From an uncultured Mollicutes bacterium (GTDB taxonomy: Bacteria; Bacillota_I; Bacilli_A; RFN20; CAG-826), in NCBI GenBank assembly GCA_945935945.1, contig CAMESA010000001.1:1-64000 (forward strand): a DNA stretch of 64,000 nucleotides, written 5' to 3'. Positions 58,028 to 64,000 of the stretch are shown piece after piece. Position 1 is the first letter of the stretch. The number at the start of each line of letters is the position of its first letter. The translations under genes were made by a program, and so were the position numbers. The notes beneath the pieces were generated by a model. It saw nothing but the letters and a program-made list of their open reading frames with translations. It was not told where the DNA came from and made no database searches.

Positions 58028-58302
58028 TAAATGGAAGTAGCCCTCCATAGGGATATGGAGTGAGAAAAATCTGCTCTGATTAAATAGGAAGCCTAGAGAT
58101 AGGTAACTAACTGGAAGATAAGTTCACCAGAAGAGACTGAGCGAGTAGACTACTAGAACAGTAGATGCAACAGTCCGAACACATAATATAATCTAAAAAT
58201 GAAATATGTGAGAGAGGGTCAAGTGTGAAGACACTTTAAAGAAGAACTCTCTCCGCCATCTTTGGATGGTCAGTAGTCAAAAAAGACGAAAGTAACAGAA
58301 TG
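58028..58302 (+). ncRNA. Group I intron (275 nt, no ORF), tape measure copy 2
   Basis: Splicing after T58027 and after G58302 joins '..NRRSY' to 'FETLMDNYERV'. Same organisation and shared blocks as the intron at 57494-57777. Confidence 0.85.
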
Positions 58303-61300
58303 TTTGAAACCCTCATGGACAACTATGAGCGTGTACTTGAATTACAAGAGTCAACAGAAAACGCAAGTGGACAATTGGCAGAAGCCAACCAAGTGCGTGT
58401 CGAATCACTAGAAGGTATTCGTGGTCAATTAGAAGTAACCAAAGAAGCCTTATATGGTACTATTCTTACAGATGAAGGTATGAAGAGTATCTTAAAAGGT
58501 ACTGATGCATTCTTACAAGGAGTAACCTCACTAATTCAATTTATTAAAGATAATGCAATTCCTACTTTAACAGCATTGGGAACAACTTTGGCTTTAATTG
58601 AATTAAAAATGTATGCTCAAGGTAAAGGAGGAGTTGCTTTCCTACAAGGAAAGATAAGCGATTTTATCCTTAGCTTAGGCTCTGCTATTGAAAGCATGGG
58701 TGGAGCAGGAAAAACGGTTAATATACTATCCAAGTCATTTGAGTTAAGTGCTTTCCAAGTTGGTTTAGCAAAAGTTGCAATGGGTGGATTAGCCGTAGTG
58801 GCAGCCACTTTAGCAGTCAAAGTTGGTGTCGAGTTATATAAAGCATTTAAAAACGCAACTCCTAGTGTCGAAGAATTACAATCAAAATTAAATGATTTAA
58901 AATCTTCAATGCAAGAATATAATCAAGCTCAAGAAAAGTTTGAAAGTGTTAAAGTTGATGTTTCTTCAATGAAAGAAATGGTCAATACCATCAATGACGA
59001 AAACGCAAGTTGGAAAGAGCAACGAGAGTTAACTCAACAAGTAAATGAAAAGTTAGCTCAACACGCTTCAAGTTATTCAAGTATCGAAGGTTTATTAAAG
59101 AATGAAAACATTGCTTTAGAAACTCGAATTGCTTTATTAGAGAAACAAGCAGAAATTGAAGCGAATAGCGCTCAATTAGAGACACTAGGACAGTTAAGAG
59201 AAAAAGATGGAATCTTGGGGTTAAGTGGAACAGTAATTGACCAATTAGGAAATTCAGTTGATAAGGCTCTCGAAGAATTAAATAGCGCAAGTGTATTGGC
59301 TACTCACTACACTGATGAAATTGCTAGACTAGGAGACCAAGCAAATAAAGAGTTAATTGGTACTGCTGAGTCTTATCAAAAGCAGTTAGCCGAAAGCAAA
59401 TCAACAGTTGAGCAAATGGCACAACTTTATTTAGAATATTTTAGTTTAGTATCAAGTGTTAAAGATAAAGCAGACCCAATTGAATACAAAGGTTGGATGG
59501 ATCAATTAAATGCAGTTAAACAAGCATTAGAACAAGCTTCAGAAGATTATGGAATTGATTTAAAATTATATCTTGATACCGCATCTCTAATGGAGCAATC
59601 AGAAGAAGTAAATGGAGCTGTTGAAAGTGTAGTCAATAAAATTTCAGAATTATCTGCTTCAATGAATGAAGGTGTGGAAGCACAAGGTTTAACAACCTCT
59701 ATTAATTCTCTGGTTGAGGAAATGGGAGCATTGGAAGAAGGTTCAGAAGAAGCCAACACTGTCTTAGAACATCTGCAAACTACATTTAGTGATATGCCAG
59801 AGGATATAAATAGCCTTTCAGAAGCAGTTGATTATCTAAATGGTAAATTTGGTGAAACTTCTAATTCTATTGACTTGACAGATATCAATAAATCATATCT
59901 TGAAGCATTGGAAAATCTTGAAGAAGCTAAAAGTTTATTAGATTCTCTTGCTGACGGATTGACCGTAAGTGAAATGCGATCAATATTTGATTCAGACTTG
60001 TTAGCAGACTACAATGGGGCATTGAATGACACAGTTGCTATTCAAGAGCATTTGAATAATAAAATTGCAGAAATGCAAGATGCTGTATATGAAAGTGCCG
60101 TTGCTATGGAGTTGGCAAATGCCGAAACTTGGGACAATATGACTAACAAGATGGCAGAGTCATTGAATATTCAGTCAAACGAATTCCAAAAGTTTGTCAA
60201 TGAAGTTGGTGGTATGCGACAAGTTGATGTGCAAAATGCAGTAGATTCAGCAAATGCACAATTACAAGCTGAGATGAGTTTGACTCGCCAAGGGGCAGAA
60301 ATGTATGCAGGTTTCATTAATAGCAAAGCTGGTGGACGTAAAATTGATATGGATAATGTTGTTGAATTCTTGAATAGCCAAGAAGCAAAAGAAGCAACAA
60401 CCGTTCAACAGCTAGCCGCTATGTGGGATCAATACTATACTGCCAAACGTGCAGCAATATCATCCGAGCTAGACGAAATGGCTGGGGACTATGGCGATTT
60501 AGGAAACATCAGTCCAGAGCTAATGAGCCAATGGAACAAATTAAATGAAACAAATCGCACCATGAAGAACTATTTTGCAAACGTTGGAACAAGTTTGAAA
60601 GGTGTTTCAAATACCTTATCTCAATCTCTTGCTAGTGCAGGTGGAGCTATTGGTAATTCATTAAAAGGTTCTGGAACTGGTTCATCTGGTGGCAAAGGTT
60701 CAAGTGGCTCATCATCAAGTGAGAAGGAAGTTGCAGACCTTGAATTGGCAATTGACCGTTATTATGAATTGAATGATGCTCTTGAAGACGTTAATAATGC
60801 TTTAGAGAAAAATTCTATTCAACGAGATAATGCAGATACTATTGAAGAATATAACAAGCTAGTCGAAGAAGAAATTAAATTAACCAATCAGAAGATTACT
60901 GCATTAGAGAATCTAAGAAAAGAACAAGAGAAAGAAGCTAGCGAATTAAAGAGTGCCTTAAGTAGCCAAGGCATAACTTTTGATAGCTCAGGTAACGTCA
61001 ATAATTACGCCTCAAGATTGCAACAACTCCAAGATCAGGCGAATAAGCTATCTGGCACTGCTAAAGAAACTGCCATTGCCAATGTAAATGCAGTTAAGGA
61101 CATGATTGATGAATATACAACTTTAACCAATAGCACGATTCCTGGCACAACAAACCAAATCCTTGAAATGCAAAATGCTATTGAAGACATTCGCAAAGAA
61201 CAAGAAGAAATTATTAAACAAGTTGAGAAACTAGGAGAACGTTACTATACAGTACTACAAGCAATTACCAAGATTGATAATCAACTTAGCTTAATTAGTG

Positions 61301-62493
61301 CTAAACAAGAAAATGCACATGGTCAGGAAAGAGTTGAATTATTAAATCAAGAAATCGAGTTACTAAAAGAGAAACAAAAACTAATTCAACAACAGCAAAA
61401 AGAAATGACCGTTGAAGCAACTGAATTATATGAGGAGCTTAAATCTCTGAATGTTGAATTCGACGAAGACGGCTATATCAAAAATTACGATTCATTAATC
61501 AAGAAGCTAGAAGACCAAGCCAATAGCTTAGTTGGAGATGCTAGAGATAGTAAAGTTGAAGAAGCTGAAAAGTTAATTGAATTGATTGAGAAATATGACG
61601 ACCTAGTTAAAAACTCACTGCCTGGATTAGGAGTAGAATGGGTTGAACTCAATAATGAAATTATTGCTCTAGAGAAAAGTAAACTCGAAACAGTTGCTGA
61701 TGTGGAAAAACAAATTACCAATGCTATTACAAGCGAACTGCAAAAACGCACTGACGCAACCAAGAAGGAAATCGAGAAGCAAAAGCAACTTTATTTAGAT
61801 GCTTACGAAGAAGAGGATTATCAAACTGAATTAGCAAAAGAGCAAAGAAAGTTAGACGAAATCCAACAACAAATAAATAACTTGGCTCGCGATACTAGTT
61901 TAGCAGGTCAGTTAAAACTTCAAGATTTAATGCAACAGTACCAAGAACAACAAGATGCTATCAATAATATGATTCGCGACCATGAAAAGCAACAGGGTTC
62001 TGATAGATTTGATGAAGAGATGGATAAGTTAGATGAGAAATTAGAAAATGCGCTCGAACCTGAAAACATGGCTCAACTTGTAGCAGACGCTTTAACTACT
62101 GGTTTAGTAACCGTTGGAGATGAAATTATTCAATTAGATCAACTGATGGCAGACTTTGCGGTTGAATCAGAAGGTGCTATTACTGCATTATCTAATACAA
62201 TTCGAGCTGAAATGGTTGAATCTCTAAGAGAAGCACAAGGACTTATAAACGACCTAGGTATGTCTTATCGAGCCTTAATTGGTTACAATGAAACATTAAG
62301 CCAAGCTAGGGCAAGTCAAAACGTCAATAGTGCTACTTCAAGAAGTATTGCTCCAAGTGTTGAATTTAATGCTCCTATCCTAACTGTTGAAGGAGACATT
62401 ACACAAGACATTGATTCAAGATTGTCTGACTTAGCAACTCAAGTGCAAAACACTGTAATGAAAACAGTAACAAAAGCTTTAAGCACAGTTTAA
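58303..62493 (+). CDS. Tape measure protein, exon 3
   Basis: 1,396 codons. Starts 'FETLMDNYERVLELQESTENASGQLAEAN', followed by hydrophobic helices near codons 75-180 ('NAIPTLTALGTTLALIELKMY', 'FQVGLAKVAMGGLAVVAATLAVKVGVEL') that may insert into the host membrane. Then over 1,000 residues of coiled coil, with a Gly/Ser-rich hinge near codon 790-805. No lytic domain was recognised. Confidence 0.88.
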   Translation, partial: FETLMDNYERVLELQESTENASGQLAEANQVRVESLEGIRGQLEVTKEALYGTILTDEGMKSILKGTDAFLQGVTSLIQFIKDNAIPTLTALGTTLALIELKMYAQGKGGVAFLQGKISDFILSLGSAIESMGGAGKTVNILSKSFELSAFQVGLAKVAMGGLAVVAATLAVKVGVELYKAFKNATPSVEELQSKLNDLKSSMQEYNQAQEKFESVKVDVSSMKEMVNTINDENASWKEQRELTQQVNEKLAQHASSYSSIEGLLKNENIALETRIALLEKQAEIEANSAQLETLGQLREKDGILGLSGTVIDQLGNSVDKALEELNSASVLATHYTDEIARLGDQANKELIGTAESYQKQLAESKSTVEQMAQLYLEYFSLVSSVKDKADPIEYKGWMDQLNAVKQALEQASEDYGIDLKLYLDTASLMEQSEEVNGAVESVVNKISELSASMNEGVEAQGLTTSINSLVEEMGALEEGSEEANTVLEHLQTTFSDMPEDINSLSEAVDYLNGKFGETSNSIDLTDINKSYLEALENLEEAKSLLDSLADGLTVSEMRSIFDSDLLADYNGALNDTVAIQEHLNNKIAEMQDAVYESAVAMELANAETWDNMTNKMAESLNIQSNEFQKFVNEVGGMRQVDVQNAVDSANAQLQAEMSLTRQGAEMYAGFINSKAGGRKIDMDNVVEFLNSQEAKEATTVQQLAAMWDQYYTAKRAAISSELDEMAGDYGDLGNISPELMSQWNKLNETNRTMKNYFANVGTSLKGVSNTLSQSLASAGGAIGNSLKGSGTGSSGGKGSSGSSSSEKEVADLELAIDRYYELNDALEDVNNALEKNSIQRDNADTIEEYNKLVEEEIKLTNQKITALENLRKEQEKEASELKSALSSQGITFDSSGNVNNYASRLQQLQDQANKLSGTAKETAIANVNAVKDMIDEYTTLTNSTIPGTTNQILEMQNAIEDIRKEQEEIIKQVEKLGERYYTVLQAITKIDNQLSLISAKQENAHGQERVELLNQEIELLKEKQKLIQQQQKEMTVEATELYEELKSLNVEFDEDGYIKNYDSLIKKLEDQANSLVGDARDSKVEEAEKLIELIEKYDDLVKNSLPGLGVEWVELNNEIIALEKSKLETVADVEKQITNAITSELQKRTDATKKEIEKQKQLYLDAYEEEDYQTELAKEQRKLDEIQQQINNLARDTSLAGQLKLQDLMQQYQEQQDAINNMIRDHEKQQGSDRFDEEMDKLDEKLENALEPENMAQLVADALTTGLVTVGDEIIQLDQLMADFAVESEGAITALSNTIRAEMVESLREAQGLINDLGMSYRALIGYNETLSQARASQNVNSATSRSIAPSVEFNAPILTVEGDITQDIDSRLSDLATQVQNTVMKTVTKALSTV

Positions 62494-62501
62494 TTTTTAA
62501 A

Positions 62502-62530
62502 GGGAAAGTCAATTATGGCTTTCTCTTTTT
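62502..62530 (+). terminator. Possible terminator after tape measure
   Basis: Stem GGGAAAG / CTTTCTC (one G-U) followed by T5; may only attenuate, since tail genes continue. Confidence 0.6.
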
Positions 62531-62549
62531 ATATAAAAGGTGGTGAATT

Positions 62550-63350
62550 ATGAAAACATTTAACAATTACTTTTTTAAATTTAAAGGTATTAATAGTCGT
62601 GACTATGGGTTGGTTGTTTGTTCAGTGGACACAGATACAAGTCCCAACTTCTATGGGGTGGAGAGAAGTGTAAAACAAGAAACTTTTGGCACAATGACAC
62701 CACTATTCAAAGGGTTTGATTACACTTGTCCTCAAATAACAATTACTATGACCAAGATGGATATGCAATTAAAAAACCTTGCTCCTATTACCAAAGTTGA
62801 CGAATATAAAATTGGACAATGGTTGTATGGTGACGATGAATTTCACCCCCTACAAAGCGATGATAATGATGAAGTGATTTACTATGCCTCGTGTGTAAAG
62901 GCAGAAAAATACATTGACGATAAAGGTGACGGTTATATCACAGCTACATTTCAATTAGACTCTCCTTGTGCTTATACACCAGTGAGACATAATAACTACT
63001 ATGTTAGAAATGGCAGGGAGAAGATTTTTGAAATCAACTGTAAAACCAATGTTGAAAAGTTTAACTATCCAGACGTTGAGTTTTATCTAGTTGGAGACAA
63101 TCAGAATGTTAAAATCACCAACTTAACTTTAAACGAAACAATGGAGTTTAAGGACTTGCCAAAAGGTTCACATATTTATTGCTACAACGAGGGGTTAAAA
63201 CAGATTGTATGTAAAAATAATGAAGATTATAATGCAAGACCAAACTTCAACAAGACTTGGTTGAGATTGGTATATGGTAACAACTTGATAAAAGTAGAGG
63301 GTGACTGCGATATTGATATTATCGCACAATATAAATTAGCATTACCTTAA
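62550..63350 (+). CDS. Distal tail protein (Dit)
   Basis: 266 residues from ATG 62550 after AAAGGTGG. The N-terminal 'YFFKFKGINSRDYGLVVCSVD' and 'VERSVKQETFGTMTPLFKGF' are characteristic of Gram-positive siphovirus Dit proteins; the C-terminal galectin-like half includes 'VKITNLTLNETMEFKDLP'. It links tail tube to baseplate. Confidence 0.8.
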   Translation: MKTFNNYFFKFKGINSRDYGLVVCSVDTDTSPNFYGVERSVKQETFGTMTPLFKGFDYTCPQITITMTKMDMQLKNLAPITKVDEYKIGQWLYGDDEFHPLQSDDNDEVIYYASCVKAEKYIDDKGDGYITATFQLDSPCAYTPVRHNNYYVRNGREKIFEINCKTNVEKFNYPDVEFYLVGDNQNVKITNLTLNETMEFKDLPKGSHIYCYNEGLKQIVCKNNEDYNARPNFNKTWLRLVYGNNLIKVEGDCDIDIIAQYKLALP

Positions 63351-63364
63351 AAGGATGGGAGAAT

Positions 63365-64000
63365 ATGCACAGACAAATAAATTTAAACAAGAAAAATAAT
63401 TATTATATTGAATTACATAAAAATAGGAGAGAAGTTTTAGCTGAAATCCCAAAAGAGTTCATCACAAACATTGAGTATAGTTCTTCGACTTATCCAACGA
63501 TGACGATTGAAATTCCAGATAAGATTCATCGTGGTGGGAAAGACCATGAAGTATTATTATACAATCAAATCAAAGGAAAAATGTTTATCATCATTGACAT
63601 TAATGGTGTGAAAGAGCGTTTTATTATTGATGAGGATATTGAAATCGAAGAAACCAAAGATGGTAAACTTAAAAAGTTGACTGCGTATGGCTATGAAAAG
63701 ACAACTGAAAAGAAAACACTGTTAATTTCAAACGGTGCTACAAGACAGCTGTATAGACCTAAAAATGAGCAGGTTGAGGTTTCAGACGGAATTCTAAACT
63801 GGTTTGAAGAGCAGACTGGTTGGAAAGTAAATCACGTTGATGAATTAGCAAGAAAAGAATTAGGTTTATATTATGTAACTAAAGATGAATTACTATTTGA
63901 GAACTTCGAGAAAGATGTCAAAAAGAATGAAGTCATTTGGGAGAAAAATGTTGTGATTGATGTTCCAGATAAAGCAATCAACATGACTATTTCATATCCT
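63365..64000 (+). CDS. Tail-associated protein (Tal/tail endopeptidase-like), C-terminus outside window
   Basis: ATG 63365 after AAAGGATGGGAG; open to the right edge for 212 codons. N-terminal part 'MHRQINLNKKNNYYIELHKN' with 'EFITNIEYSSSTYPTMTIEIP' and 'KLKKLTAYGYEKTTEKKTLLI' matches the baseplate-hub fold of prophage tail proteins that follow Dit. Any peptidase or receptor-binding part would lie beyond the window. Confidence 0.75.
   Translation, partial: MHRQINLNKKNNYYIELHKNRREVLAEIPKEFITNIEYSSSTYPTMTIEIPDKIHRGGKDHEVLLYNQIKGKMFIIIDINGVKERFIIDEDIEIEETKDGKLKKLTAYGYEKTTEKKTLLISNGATRQLYRPKNEQVEVSDGILNWFEEQTGWKVNHVDELARKELGLYYVTKDELLFENFEKDVKKNEVIWEKNVVIDVPDKAINMTISYP

Overview
The window is part of a large, AT-rich bacteriophage genome (or prophage) of a low-GC Firmicute. 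The evidence is a complete siphovirus late module (terminase, portal, prohead protease/scaffold, capsid, tail tube, a ~1,980-residue tape measure, Dit, start of Tal), many BRO/Rha/AntA/KilAC-type phage regulators, a tyrosine integrase, phage tRNAs, and strong Gram-positive promoters and Shine-Dalgarno sites. A YonO-type RNA polymerase followed by a phosphoesterase and then terminase and portal recalls the B. subtilis SPbeta lineage, but host and exact relatives cannot be fixed from sequence alone.

Layout. 1-10,175 is a leftward arm: small unknown genes, a MazF-like toxin without visible antitoxin, the integrase, a BRO gene split by an IS200/IS605 element (tnpA+tnpB), a second BRO gene, small phage proteins, a sigma-70 family factor and a Rha protein. 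10,203-10,670 is a divergent control region with about ten copies of an A-tract/T-tract motif. 10,679-18,500 is a rightward early/accessory region of about 17 very small genes, most with a private promoter and a near-identical ribosome binding site. 18,520-19,500 is non-coding with an extreme strand-composition switch. 19,600-31,488 holds more regulators, a DUF4041/GIY-YIG protein, the YonO-like RNA polymerase and winged-helix proteins. 31,489-32,450 is a ~1 kb non-coding stretch that looks like one giant structured RNA; it is followed by a BMP-family lipoprotein gene and four tRNA genes (Arg, Met, Asn, Thr). 34,152-36,698 has a phosphoesterase and a second winged-helix module. 36,877-64,000 is the late morphogenesis operon, invaded by two free-standing homing-endonuclease-like genes and a KilAC regulator, and carrying a folD gene with a possible ThyX relative.

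Recurring themes. (1) Four compact group I introns without ORFs interrupt conserved sites: the DFDGD catalytic motif of the RNA polymerase, a nuclease motif of the large terminase, and two sites 250 nt apart in the tape measure; splice sites were chosen by restoring the frame. (2) More than 25 promoters share a -35 region carrying an imperfect palindrome GTTKA-N6-TMAAC, suggesting one phage-wide repressor or activator. (3) Two paralogous winged-helix genes each follow a large A-B-A'-B' inverted-repeat arrangement (potential pseudoknot) and each precede direct repeats spaced exactly 32 bp, the best candidate here for an undescribed regulatory or replication system. All functional statements come from reading motifs; no database search was run.
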